Positions 1 to 8,499 of a stretch of 64,000 bases of DNA are shown in pieces. Both the position numbers and the translations under genes were made by a program. Each line of letters begins with the position of its first letter. Position 1 is the first letter of the stretch. This DNA is from Flavobacteriales bacterium. GTDB lineage: Bacteria; Bacteroidota; Bacteroidia; Flavobacteriales_F; PHOS-HE28. The stretch spans positions 1,612,001 through 1,676,000 of the forward strand of contig JADJAA010000001.1 of NCBI GenBank assembly GCA_016704485.1. Direction: 5' to 3'. The notes under the pieces are model-generated. The model had not been told where the DNA came from. It saw only the letters and a list, made by a program, of their open reading frames with translations, and did no database searches.

Positions 1-55
1 TGGCCATCGGTACGGTGCTCAGCAATAAGCCGAGTGCGAGAAATACAGTTTTCAT
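1..55 (-). CDS. OmpH/Skp-like protein, N-terminal fragment (cut by window edge)
   Basis: Only the first 18 codons are inside the window. They start at an ATG at 55 and encode a Lys followed by a hydrophobic stretch rich in Leu and Val, as in a secretion signal peptide. The gene starts 11 bases after the stop of a complete OmpH-family gene on the same strand, and tandem ompH copies downstream of bamA are usual in Bacteroidota, so a second Skp-like periplasmic chaperone is the likely identity. The mature part is not visible, so this rests on context. Confidence 0.5.
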   Translation of the reverse strand, partial: MKTVFLALGLLLSTVPMA

Positions 56-66
56 TGTTCGTTTGT

Positions 67-720
67 TCATCGTGGTTTTACTTCGTCCTTGCCGCCTCTA
101 GGGTCAATTCCGCCCTTTCCGGGATCAGGCTTTTCTTCTTCCGGCGGGTCTTCGCCGAATTTCTCATCGTCGTTCGCGCCATCGGTCCCTTCCTTTCCCG
201 GACGGATACCAAGCTTGCGCAGAACAGTATCGCTCTTATCGTATTTCTCACTGGCGAACAACAGATTGCTGCTGCTTCCGCCCAGGTCGAACACAGCGAT
301 ATAGCTGGTTCCTGCTATTTCCTTGATCGCATCGTATACGCGGTCCTGGATCGGCTTGATGAGTTCTTCGCGCTTCTTGAAGAGATCACCACCAGGGCCG
401 AATCTGCGTTTCTGCAGGTCACGTGCTTCGCGTTCGCGACGATCGATCTCCTCCATGCGACTGCGCTTCATCTCTTCCGTAAGGAGGATCGCTTCCGCAT
501 TGTACGACTCACGCATCCGTTTGATCCCCAGATGCCGTTCATCGATCTCCTCCTGCCACTGCGCACTCGAGCGATCGAGCTCTTTCTGTGCCGTACTGTA
601 TTCCGGCATATTATCCATGATGTACTTGGTGTTCACGAATGCGATCCGTTGTGCATCCATCTTTGGGGCGAATGCAAAAGCAGCTAGCAGAGCGATCGTA
701 TATATGAGGTTGTTCTTCAT
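67..720 (-). CDS. OmpH/Skp family periplasmic chaperone
   Basis: A 217-residue protein with a signal peptide of about 23 residues, followed by the OmpH opening (RIAFVNTKYIMDNMPEY at 25-41) and a long charged region at about 45-120 expected to form the Skp coiled-coil tentacles. Skp-type chaperones hold unfolded outer-membrane proteins in the periplasm for the BAM complex. The last 45 residues are rich in Gly, Pro, Asp and Glu, a low-complexity tail beyond the Skp fold. It lies 29 bases downstream of bamA on the same strand. A promoter-like box ends 10 bases before the ATG, so it may also be transcribed separately from bamA. Confidence 0.85.
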   Translation of the reverse strand: MKNNLIYTIALLAAFAFAPKMDAQRIAFVNTKYIMDNMPEYSTAQKELDRSSAQWQEEIDERHLGIKRMRESYNAEAILLTEEMKRSRMEEIDRREREARDLQKRRFGPGGDLFKKREELIKPIQDRVYDAIKEIAGTSYIAVFDLGGSSSNLLFASEKYDKSDTVLRKLGIRPGKEGTDGANDDEKFGEDPPEEEKPDPGKGGIDPRGGKDEVKPR

Positions 721-730
721 GCGGAGCCGT

Positions 731-738
731 CGAAAATA
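731..738 (-). promoter_or_regulatory. -7 promoter box (TATTTTCG) for the ompH-like gene
   Basis: On the minus strand this reads TATTTTCG, a one-base variant of the Bacteroidota -7 consensus TAnnTTTG. It ends 10 bases before the ATG of the OmpH gene, so the transcript would have almost no leader. No clear -33 element was identified. Confidence 0.4.
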
Positions 739-749
739 GGTGATCCGGT

Positions 750-3290
750 CTATAACTCGCCAAGATCTATGCCGATCGTGAAATGGAACTGACTTTTGGC
801 CATGCTCGGAAGATTCGGTACATCATCCAAACGCCACCCGTAATCCAAGCCCATGGGGCCGAACATCGGGAGGTTCAATCGCAATCCTATACCAGCTGAA
901 CGGTATAGTTTGAAGGGGTCGAAATCATTGAAACTGCCGTAGCTGTTACCGGCTTCCAGGAACGCAAGGGTGAAAATGGTGGCCGATGGGTTCAAGGAGA
1001 TCGGGTAGCGCAATTCCGCGGTGTATTTGGCCACTACGAAATTCCCGGTGTTCGGTGCGAGCGAGAAATCATCATAGCCGCGTAAGCCCAATATCTCACG
1101 ACCATCCAACTGGAAGCCCGTTAACGCACTTCCACCCAAATAGAACCGCTCGAACGGCGAATCGCCCAACGAACTGTTGTACCTTCCCAAGAAGCCGAAT
1201 CCGGCACGGGTCATCAACACCAAACTGCGACCGCTTTTCGGGTTGGTGAGCTTATTGAACCACTGCGTACTGAATTTCCATTTGTGGAACTCCGCCCATT
1301 CGTAACGCTGCTCCGGTTCCAGATCCGCCCAATCGCGCTCCGGTTGGAAGAGCGAATAGGGTGGGGTGGCCTTCACGGATATCGTGGTGTTCGATCCTGT
1401 TCTGGAGAAGAACGGTTGGTCGATGGAGCTACGCGATAACTGGAGCGTGTAGGAAAGCACATTGCTGACACCGTTCGTGAACGAGAAGACCACGGCTCCG
1501 CTCGAATAGTTCTTCAGATCGTACAATTGATAGCCCAAGGTCTGGCGGAGGATGAAATAGTTGTCCGGCCACTGCAGACGCTTGCCGATGCCTAGGGTTA
1601 CACCTGTAATGATCAAGGATTGGCGCAATGGGTTTGCTATGCGGCCATCTTCGGTGTCTATGAACCTGTTCTCGCCATTGGTCTGTACACTGCGATACGC
1701 GGATATGCTGAGCGCATTCGGTTTCCGGCCACCCAACCAAGGTTCCACGAAGGATAAGCTGTACGATTGGAAGAACCGTCCGTTGGTCTGTGCTCTAAGG
1801 TTCAACGTCTGGCCATCTCCGCTAGGCAAAGGTGTCCATGCCGAACCTTTGAACAGATTCCGCATGCTGAAGTTGGTGAACGATAGGCCCAATGAGAGCA
1901 CTACGCGCCCTGCGCCCCAACCACCGCTCAATTCCAATCGGTCACTTGGTTTTTCCTCTACGGTGTACTCCAGATCCACGGTGCCGGTACGTGCATCCTG
2001 GATCGGATTCACACCCATAGATTCCGGATTGAAGTAACCCAAGGTGGAGAGCTCCCGCTGTGTACGGATCACATCACTGCGGTTGAACAATTGTCCCGGC
2101 TTTGTGTAGATCTCTCTGCGGATCACATGTTCCGTGGTCTTCGTATTGCCTTTTATGATCACGTTCCGGATGCGGTATTGTTTGCCCTCGCGGATCCGGA
2201 TATCGATATCGATGCTATCGCCAGGTACAAGTAGCTCAATGGGGTCCGGATAGAACGCCAGGTAACCATCATCCATGTACAACGAGCTGATGTCGCGGCC
2301 TGCTTGGTTCATGTACAATCTGCTGTCCAGCAATTTCTTGTTGTAGATATCGCCTTTGTTGATGTTCATGATCTCCGCCAACTGCGCATCCGAGTGCTTG
2401 CTGTTGCCGGTGTAGGTGATGTTGCGGAAACGGAATTCAGGACCTTCATCCATGGCGATCTCCACCCTTACCCGTTTCTCCCTCACGAAATACATGGTAT
2501 CCGACACGATGGCCGCGTTGCGATAGCCTTTTTCATTGTACAGGTCCAACACGCTGTTCTTGTCGTTCCTGTACTCGCTCCATAGGAATTTGCTGCTGCC
2601 GAAGAAATTCCACCAGCGCTTCTGGCGGGTCTTCTTCATCGCCTTGCGCAGCTTTCTCGATTTGATATTGTTGTTCCCGGTGAACACCACATCCTTGATC
2701 TTCACTTTCTTGTTCTTCTCCACCTCAAGGATCAACAGTACACTATTCTCCGGTGCGGTCTTTACCGTGTCATTGATCTGGATGATGTTCACGCTGGCCT
2801 TCAGGAATCCTTTATCGATGTAATAGCGTTCGATCGCATTCGAGGCATTGGCGATCAGGGCATCATTCACTTGTTGCCCGCGGACCAATTGGATCTCTTC
2901 GCGCAATTTATCAGCTTCGCTCTTGTTCGGGCCCTTGAACTTGAAACGCGATAGGCGAGGCTTTTCGACCACAATGATGTTCAGGAAGATGACTCGCCCA
3001 CGGATCTCCGCTGCATCGATGCGGACATCGCTGAACAACTGCTGGTCCCACAATTGGCGGATCGCGTTGGTGATCCGTTCGCCGGGCACCGTGACCTTAT
3101 CACCTACTTGCAGCCCTGTGAACAGTTTTACGGCGTTAGGATCCGTAGTAACGGTGCCGCTAACGGTGATCCCACCGATCTCATATTCCGATGCATGCGC
3201 CGGATCCATGGTAGGCCCGCTGGTCTGTGCGAAAGCTGAACCGCCGATGAACACTAGAAGAAGTACGATATACCAACGCATTGCTTTCAA
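750..3290 (-). CDS. bamA: Outer membrane protein assembly factor BamA (Omp85)
   Basis: An 846-residue Omp85 protein with a signal peptide (first 21 residues), a series of POTRA repeats over about residues 35-430 and a C-terminal 16-strand barrel over about 450-846. The barrel contains GLRGYDDFSL, resembling the conserved L6-loop motif of Omp85 proteins, and the protein ends in a barrel-type last strand (FHFTIGIDLGEL). BamA folds and inserts beta-barrel proteins into the outer membrane. Its start overlaps the uppS stop by 4 bases, so the two are translationally coupled, and ompH-like chaperone genes follow. This uppS-bamA-ompH order is a familiar Bacteroidota arrangement. Confidence 0.95.
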   Translation of the reverse strand: MKAMRWYIVLLLVFIGGSAFAQTSGPTMDPAHASEYEIGGITVSGTVTTDPNAVKLFTGLQVGDKVTVPGERITNAIRQLWDQQLFSDVRIDAAEIRGRVIFLNIIVVEKPRLSRFKFKGPNKSEADKLREEIQLVRGQQVNDALIANASNAIERYYIDKGFLKASVNIIQINDTVKTAPENSVLLILEVEKNKKVKIKDVVFTGNNNIKSRKLRKAMKKTRQKRWWNFFGSSKFLWSEYRNDKNSVLDLYNEKGYRNAAIVSDTMYFVREKRVRVEIAMDEGPEFRFRNITYTGNSKHSDAQLAEIMNINKGDIYNKKLLDSRLYMNQAGRDISSLYMDDGYLAFYPDPIELLVPGDSIDIDIRIREGKQYRIRNVIIKGNTKTTEHVIRREIYTKPGQLFNRSDVIRTQRELSTLGYFNPESMGVNPIQDARTGTVDLEYTVEEKPSDRLELSGGWGAGRVVLSLGLSFTNFSMRNLFKGSAWTPLPSGDGQTLNLRAQTNGRFFQSYSLSFVEPWLGGRKPNALSISAYRSVQTNGENRFIDTEDGRIANPLRQSLIITGVTLGIGKRLQWPDNYFILRQTLGYQLYDLKNYSSGAVVFSFTNGVSNVLSYTLQLSRSSIDQPFFSRTGSNTTISVKATPPYSLFQPERDWADLEPEQRYEWAEFHKWKFSTQWFNKLTNPKSGRSLVLMTRAGFGFLGRYNSSLGDSPFERFYLGGSALTGFQLDGREILGLRGYDDFSLAPNTGNFVVAKYTAELRYPISLNPSATIFTLAFLEAGNSYGSFNDFDPFKLYRSAGIGLRLNLPMFGPMGLDYGWRLDDVPNLPSMAKSQFHFTIGIDLGEL

Positions 3291-4042
3291 CCCGGGGTCA
3301 CTTGTTCACTGATAAGGCCGAAGCGACGCTCACGGTTCTGATAATCGAGTATGGCACTGTAGAGATGCTCTTTCTTGAAATCCGGCCACAGTACAGGCGT
3401 GAACCAGAGTTCCGCATAGGCGATCTGCCACAGCAGGAAATTGCTGATCCGTTGCTCTCCACTGGTGCGGATCAATAGTTCCGGATCGGGGATACCGGCG
3501 GTGGTGAGTTCGTTGCCGATCATTTGCTCATCGATCTCTTCCGGATCGATCTCGCCGTTCTTGGCAGCCCTTGCAAGGTTGCGGGCCATGCGCAGGATCT
3601 CCCAACGTGAACTGTAGCTCAGGGCCAGTACCAAGGTTATCCGATCGTTCTTGGCGGTATTGTCGATCGCATTGCGCAGGGTATCCCGGCATGTAGCAGG
3701 AAGGCTTTCAACATCGCCGATCGCTTGCAGCCGAACGCCGTTCTTGTTCAATTCCTCCAGCTCACCCGCTATGGTCTGCACCAAGAGGTCCATCAATGCA
3801 GCGACTTCATTCGCTGGTCGGTTCCAGTTCTCCGTGCTGAATGCGTAGAGCGTTAAGTATTCCACGCCCACCTCCGTAGCAGCAACCAAGGCTTCGCGTA
3901 CACTGCGTACACCGGTGGCGTGGCCCACTACGCGGTGCTCGCCGTTCGCCTTGGCCCAACGCCCATTGCCATCCATAATGATAGCAATATGCTTCGGCAC
4001 CTTGGTGGTGTCGATGCGGCCAAGTATTTCTTCGGTGGTCAA
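3287..4042 (-). CDS. uppS: Isoprenyl transferase (undecaprenyl diphosphate synthase)
   Basis: A 251-residue cis-prenyltransferase with the family signature IAIIMDGNGRWA at residues 19-30 (catalytic Asp 24) and the C-terminal RTSGEQRISNFLLWQ region. It condenses isopentenyl diphosphate units onto farnesyl diphosphate to make the C55 lipid carrier used for peptidoglycan, and so supports the MraY/MurG steps encoded later in the window. The start is a TTG at 4042; no in-frame ATG fits the family N-terminus better. On the minus strand a GACCTTTG box lies about 20 bases upstream. The gene overlaps bamA by 4 bases. Confidence 0.95.
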   Translation of the reverse strand: MTTEEILGRIDTTKVPKHIAIIMDGNGRWAKANGEHRVVGHATGVRSVREALVAATEVGVEYLTLYAFSTENWNRPANEVAALMDLLVQTIAGELEELNKNGVRLQAIGDVESLPATCRDTLRNAIDNTAKNDRITLVLALSYSSRWEILRMARNLARAAKNGEIDPEEIDEQMIGNELTTAGIPDPELLIRTSGEQRISNFLLWQIAYAELWFTPVLWPDFKKEHLYSAILDYQNRERRFGLISEQVTPG

Positions 4043-4085
4043 GGGCGTATTAAAATGGGGTGCAAAGGTCGCGAAATTCGCGGTA

Positions 4086-4928
4086 TCAATTTCTTCGACG
4101 CATCCAGTTGTACTGTTCGTCGCAATCGGAGAATCTGCTCAGGATGTAAGTGATCGAAAATCCGGTGTACTGGTACCAATCGCGTGTGTTCGTATCGCCC
4201 CGTGCACGGCCTGCATTGGAGATGCCCGCCTGGGGCAGTCCACTGCGGTCCGCGTAGATCGCAGCGATGGGTCCGTTCTCGAACTCTAGCAATCCATTAT
4301 CCACGTATTTCCCGCTCACATCGTCGATATAATCCGTCCAGGTGCGACGTAGTCCCCATTCCAACTGGAAGTCGAACCGGCCCACATTGGCCTTCAACCC
4401 GGCACCGAACGGAATGGCGATCTGATCGATCTTGTAGATGTCCCTATCTGCTACCGTTGTGCCTTGGCCCTCTGTTCCTAATGGTTGTAACCGGATCCAG
4501 GTATCACCCAGTTGCGCTTGCGGGTCGGCCCTGAAATAAGCAAGCCCACCAAAAATGAACGGTGTCCAGAATTTGCCTTCTTTGCCTTTGTCGCGGTATT
4601 TGAAGAAATTGATCTCAAATAGAACGGCAGCCTCGAACAAGCGGGAACGGAAGCTCAGGTTGCGTAGCTGTTGTAGGCTATCCGGACTATTGCTGTCCGA
4701 AGCCTGTAAAGTTCCGTAAAGCCCTTGAAGGCGAATGGCATAGCGATCGTTGATGTTATGCCGGAACACAATGCCGACCGCTGGTTTAGTGCCTTTTGGA
4801 TAGTGCCGCGTAGGATTCAGGTCACCGATGTAGTACATAAGGCCACCGGTGATGCCGATCTCATTCACTTGGGCGTGAACCTGTATCAGCGAGCCGATCA
4901 CAATGAGTAGGCAGATCTTGCGTAGCAT
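4086..4928 (-). CDS. DUF6089 family outer-membrane protein
   Basis: A 280-residue protein from the ATG at 4928. I preferred this start over the longer frame (to 5033) because it begins directly with a signal peptide (MLRKICLLIVIGSLIQVHAQ). The mature part is a run of alternating amphipathic strands (GITGGLMYYIGDLNPTRHY, then repeated aromatic strand ends), consistent with a small outer-membrane barrel. DUF6089 proteins are commonly encoded between nadK and uppS in Bacteroidota, as here, but I know of no established function. The position beside bamA suggests an envelope role (inference). Confidence 0.8.
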   Translation of the reverse strand: MLRKICLLIVIGSLIQVHAQVNEIGITGGLMYYIGDLNPTRHYPKGTKPAVGIVFRHNINDRYAIRLQGLYGTLQASDSNSPDSLQQLRNLSFRSRLFEAAVLFEINFFKYRDKGKEGKFWTPFIFGGLAYFRADPQAQLGDTWIRLQPLGTEGQGTTVADRDIYKIDQIAIPFGAGLKANVGRFDFQLEWGLRRTWTDYIDDVSGKYVDNGLLEFENGPIAAIYADRSGLPQAGISNAGRARGDTNTRDWYQYTGFSITYILSRFSDCDEQYNWMRRRN

Positions 4929-4979
4929 CCCGGTACCAACGTTCGTAGCCCGGAATTGGTATGTCCTAGCTAGCGAGCG

Positions 4980-4987
4980 CGAAGGTA
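4980..4987 (-). promoter_or_regulatory. -7 box (TACCTTCG) upstream of the DUF6089 gene
   Basis: Minus-strand TACCTTCG, one base from TAnnTTTG, 51 bases before the ATG at 4928 and inside the 101-base gap after the nadK stop. It could start a transcript covering the DUF6089 gene, uppS and bamA. Confidence 0.3.
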
Positions 4988-5029
4988 ATCTGGATCCGCA
5001 ACCTCTGAGTCCTTCTACTGACCTACATA

Positions 5030-5932
5030 TCAACGTTTAGCGTTCTTTTCCACTTTCGGACTCCGGATATCCAAGCCCCAATTGAGCTTTGCCCGTAACG
5101 TGGGTAGGAATTCCCCTTCTTCGATCTGGATCATCTTTACCACAAAATCGGCCTTGCGCACGGTGACCATGCTTTGTCCGTGGATCGCATGGCTGCGCGA
5201 ATCGAGATTCAATAGGCACTTGGCCGAACGCGCCTCCAGTTGAAGGTGGAGCGTTAAATGATTGGGGACCACAAAGGGCCGCACATTGAGGTTATGCGGA
5301 CTGATGGGTGTGATGATCAGCGCATTGTTCGATGGGTCCAGCACAGGGCCGCCACAACTGAGTGAATAGGCGGTGGATCCAGTGGGTGTGGCAATGATCA
5401 ATCCATCGGCCCAATACGTGTTCAGGTAGGTCTCGCCCAAGTGTACATGCACGGCAAGCATGCTCGCACTGTCCCGTTTGTGAAGGGTTACCTCGTTCAG
5501 CGCGAAATTCTGCGTGCTCAGTATATCCGCATGGTTCGTAACTTCTACCAACGAGCGGTCCAATATGGTGTGCTTGCCTTGTTTGATCACCGCGAGTGCT
5601 TCGTCCACTTCCTCTAAGCGAACATTGGATAAGAAGCCCAACCGGCCCAAGTTGATCCCTACTACGGGTACTTCGGATCGGCCTACCATGGCCACGGTAT
5701 CCAGCAAGCTGCCATCGCCACCAAGGCTGATCATCATATCCAACCCCTGTGCCTCGAGCGGCGCTTCAGTGAGGACCTTCCACGGAATTGATCCCGCAGT
5801 CTCATTGAGCCAAGTGGCCATATCGGGAGTCAATGCCAACTCAAGCCCAGCTGCATGGATCTGTTCCAATACACGGATAACAGCAGGTGTGCCGCTAATA
5901 TCCTTTGCTCTACCATTTACACCTACGCGCAT
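5030..5932 (-). CDS. nadK: NAD kinase
   Basis: A 300-residue ATP-NAD kinase, a normal length for the family. The phosphate-binding GGDGS motif is at residues 71-75, the NE-VTLHKRDSASM segment follows, and the TGSTAYSLSCGGP motif that shapes the NAD site is present. It phosphorylates NAD to NADP in the cytoplasm. The start is an ATG at 5932, 22 bases downstream of a clear TATCTTTG box. Gene order (CBS-domain gene, barrel gene, nadK, DUF6089, uppS, bamA) follows the usual Bacteroidota neighbourhood except for the barrel gene placed between the CBS gene and nadK. Confidence 0.95.
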   Translation of the reverse strand: MRVGVNGRAKDISGTPAVIRVLEQIHAAGLELALTPDMATWLNETAGSIPWKVLTEAPLEAQGLDMMISLGGDGSLLDTVAMVGRSEVPVVGINLGRLGFLSNVRLEEVDEALAVIKQGKHTILDRSLVEVTNHADILSTQNFALNEVTLHKRDSASMLAVHVHLGETYLNTYWADGLIIATPTGSTAYSLSCGGPVLDPSNNALIITPISPHNLNVRPFVVPNHLTLHLQLEARSAKCLLNLDSRSHAIHGQSMVTVRKADFVVKMIQIEEGEFLPTLRAKLNWGLDIRSPKVEKNAKR

Positions 5933-5954
5933 CCGTTGGTCGTTGGGTTCCGTC

Positions 5955-5962
5955 CAAAGATA
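5955..5962 (-). promoter_or_regulatory. -7 promoter box (TATCTTTG) for nadK
   Basis: Minus-strand TATCTTTG fits TAnnTTTG exactly and lies 22 bases before the nadK ATG. It is followed by GGACGGA, a string also found after the equivalent box of the hydrolase gene at 43347. Confidence 0.55.
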
Positions 5963-6034
5963 TTGCAGTTGGGTGTATTCCCATTTCGCGTGTTGCGAAC
6001 ATGCTTACATCCAAGAATAAGTTCAAGGTGCGTG

Positions 6035-7444
6035 CTAGAATGGATGCGTAAAATGCAAAAAGAAACCGCTCTCGCCCAAGGCATTGAAGGTGTATTCCAA
6101 CCGTGCTACCTGATCATAACTGGTAACTAGGTCCAGACCAAGGCCATAGCCGGACATGGGTGAATTCGCCAGAAAGTTCTGATCGGCATAGCGGCTATCC
6201 CATACGTAACCCGCATCCACGAATGCATCCAAGTACAACGCGAAATACACGGTGCGGAAACTCTCAATGGGAATGAACTCCACCCGGAAGGTCTTCGGTT
6301 TGAACAACGCGAACAGGAAGTTGGCCTTGCCCAATGCATAATGATCACCGTCGATCACATAGTACTCATAGCCTCGCACTGAATTGCGGTATCCCAATCC
6401 TTGTTGCACATAATAAGGCTGCCTACCGAAGGTGCGTTTGCCGCGTGCGCCCAGAGCGAAGGTGAAGCGTTCGTTCAATTTGAACCAACGGGTAGCTTCC
6501 AGGTAGGCCGTGGTAACTTCCGGTGCATTCTTGTCCAATAGCCCTAATCCGTAACGGTCCAGTCTTAGCTCAGCAAAATGACCTTTCGTCGGGAACGATC
6601 GGAGGTTCCGTTTATCCCAGGTCACGGAATAAGTGAGGCTCAGGTAACGGGTGGTGTTGGAGTTGCCGTTGAAATAATCCTCAGCCACGTGTACGATCGT
6701 ATCCGCCACTTCGGCCTGTGTGAAGCCCAATCGCCAGCTATGTCGGAAATCATGGGTCTTGCGCAAGGTTGCGCCGATGTCGGCGCTCCACACATCCCTG
6801 TTGCTCCCATCCGGGTTCCGGATAAGGATGCGTTTGTTATCGAGGGTGCCTGCCGTGATCTCCGCCTGTTGGTAAAAGCTCGCACCAACGGACATGCCCC
6901 ATTTCTGCTGTTTGTCCAGATAGGGTACTTTGTACCGGATGGCATACTGTTGGGTATAACCGAACTGTGCATTGACGTAGACCGTTTCATTCTGCCCGCG
7001 GAAATTGTATTTGTAGAGGTACACGCCGTAGTTCACACGGCTAAGGTCCTTGGTGAGCCACCACGTATTGAAGTTCGGGTCCGCTAGGTCGAAGACGAGC
7101 GCGGGCCACCAATACCAGCGTTCGTTCACCGTTACCTCGATCATCGCGGTTGTCTTATTCAGGTACAACGGCAAAACGGTGACACTATTGAACAGCCCTG
7201 TATTCATCAGGTTCTGACGGCTGCGTTCCAGTTTTTCATACAGTGCTGTGGAACCGCATGCCTCTCCTTCTTTCACCACCAGTTCCCGCAAAATGATCCG
7301 ATCCCGGGTGACCTTATTCCCTGAAATTGCTACGCCCATTACCTGTATGACCACGCTGTCGCTCACGGCGGTTTCTTGCGCAAAAAGCGCTGTGCTGCTG
7401 AACAGCATGCAGATGAACATTGGTATGGTCAACTTCGATCTCAT
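6035..7444 (-). CDS. BamA/TamA-like Omp85 family outer membrane protein
   Basis: A 469-residue protein with a signal peptide (residues 1-22), one POTRA-like module at about 30-110 (VMGVAISGNKVTRDRIILREL) and a C-terminal Omp85-type barrel ending in FFLHFTHPF, with the GYRNSVRGYEYYVIDG segment as a probable L6-loop motif. It is about half the length of BamA because it keeps only one POTRA. Such short proteins may move lipids or particular proteins across the outer membrane, but the substrate cannot be read from sequence. It lies 102 bases upstream of the nadK start on the same strand. Confidence 0.8.
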   Translation of the reverse strand: MRSKLTIPMFICMLFSSTALFAQETAVSDSVVIQVMGVAISGNKVTRDRIILRELVVKEGEACGSTALYEKLERSRQNLMNTGLFNSVTVLPLYLNKTTAMIEVTVNERWYWWPALVFDLADPNFNTWWLTKDLSRVNYGVYLYKYNFRGQNETVYVNAQFGYTQQYAIRYKVPYLDKQQKWGMSVGASFYQQAEITAGTLDNKRILIRNPDGSNRDVWSADIGATLRKTHDFRHSWRLGFTQAEVADTIVHVAEDYFNGNSNTTRYLSLTYSVTWDKRNLRSFPTKGHFAELRLDRYGLGLLDKNAPEVTTAYLEATRWFKLNERFTFALGARGKRTFGRQPYYVQQGLGYRNSVRGYEYYVIDGDHYALGKANFLFALFKPKTFRVEFIPIESFRTVYFALYLDAFVDAGYVWDSRYADQNFLANSPMSGYGLGLDLVTSYDQVARLEYTFNALGESGFFLHFTHPF

Positions 7445-7764
7445 CTATATGGACGTGTATCCATTCAATGGACCCATGTCGACCATTCGAACAGTAACAG
7501 TGTAACTAAGGATCCCGCCACATGGCGAAAGGCCGCGTTCATCCATTCGTTCAGCGTCCTTCTCTCCGGGCCTGGCATCCGGTGATACGGCACTTGGACC
7601 GGAGCGTGTTCTATCCATTCACCATTCACCAATCACCATTCACCTCCGAGTCCGAAGCCGCTTGCAGCCACATCTATCTGCGTAGATCAGTTCTTTCATC
7701 GTCTGTCACTCCGGTCTTGAACCGGAGAGCGTACTATCCATTCACCGTTCATCAAACCCAGCTT
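7445..7764. other. 320-base gap with duplicated intergenic segment
   Basis: No gene seen. It holds two related copies of a roughly 35-base segment (7596-7630 and 7718-7752), each with a CCGGAG core followed by CTATCCATTCACC or a close variant. After the first copy the word ATTCACC recurs several times (7618-7646). No promoter for the downstream barrel gene could be assigned with confidence. Confidence 0.5.
7596..7752. repeat. Pair of direct repeats about 122 bases apart
   Basis: Copies at 7596-7630 and 7718-7752 share ACCGGAG, then GCGT, then CTATCCATTCACC and TTCA with few changes. The region between the copies carries nothing recognisable. This looks like an intergenic duplication rather than a gene remnant. 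Confidence 0.5.
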
Positions 7765-8427
7765 TCAGGTGTTGATAAAGCGCATGAGTTCATCATACCG
7801 CCCACGAAGATCGTCCTGAAAGCGAGAGCCTTGGAAGGTGGACTTCACGAAAATATCATAACGCTCGAAGGTCTGCAGGATATCGCTGATGTCCTCTCGA
7901 TTGATCTTCAGGGTCACCTCCGTGCGATTGGTGCCTGGCAACGTGTGGCAGTAAACGCTCAGGATCCGTGCATCGTTGCCTTCCACGATCCGTGAGATCA
8001 ATTGCAAACTGTAGTCGATCAGGTTCATTTCCAGGATCACGATGCTGCCGGGTTCGCCGACATTCGCAAGCTCAGCTAATTTCAACAACGCTTGGTGTTC
8101 GGTGATCGATCCAACATATACGCCCATTTCATCCAACACCGGAACAACCGATAGGCCGCGTTCGCTGAAAAGCTTCATTACGTCATAGATGTGCTGCCCG
8201 GCCCGTGCGAACGGGATCTCCACTTGCTCCATTACGGTACTAACGAGTGCGTGCGCATCGGCGCATTCCATAAGGTCCGTATCCTTCACCAGACCAACCA
8301 GCCGCTTTTCATTCACCACAGGTAAATGCATCACCTTGAACTCTTCCATCCAATCCAATGCACGCTTTATATCGTCGTGCGGACGCAACGGTGGAATATC
8401 CGGGGTTATGAGGTCAAGCGCATGCAT
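7765..8427 (-). CDS. CBS-domain protein with C-terminal ACT-like region
   Basis: A 220-residue soluble protein. Residues 1-55 and about 70-125 form a CBS pair (MHLPVVNEKRLVGLVKDTDL and LSVVPVLDEMGVYVGSITEH), which normally binds adenine nucleotides. Residues 135-200 (GSIVILEMNLIDYSLQLISR, then repeated beta-alpha units) look like an ACT-type sensor fold. It has no catalytic or membrane domain, so a sensing or regulatory role is likely, but the target is unknown. The same gene is often found next to nadK and pdxJ in Bacteroidota; here pdxJ is divergent, 72 bases away. Confidence 0.75.
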   Translation of the reverse strand: MHALDLITPDIPPLRPHDDIKRALDWMEEFKVMHLPVVNEKRLVGLVKDTDLMECADAHALVSTVMEQVEIPFARAGQHIYDVMKLFSERGLSVVPVLDEMGVYVGSITEHQALLKLAELANVGEPGSIVILEMNLIDYSLQLISRIVEGNDARILSVYCHTLPGTNRTEVTLKINREDISDILQTFERYDIFVKSTFQGSRFQDDLRGRYDELMRFINT

Positions 8428-8455
8428 GGTAACGGATCGGTCGAGCCTTGGGTCC

Positions 8456-8463
8456 TACTTTTG
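8456..8463 (+). promoter_or_regulatory. -7 promoter box (TACTTTTG) for pdxJ
   Basis: An exact TAnnTTTG match 36 bases before the pdxJ start, in the space between the divergent CBS gene and pdxJ. Confidence 0.5.
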
Positions 8464-8499
8464 CTGAACCCAAGGGGAACAAAGTAACGCAACAGACAG

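Noticed and set aside
34..687. Plus-strand 217-codon open frame
   Set aside because: It is antisense to the OmpH gene, whose protein has a signal peptide and family pattern; the plus-strand translation has none.
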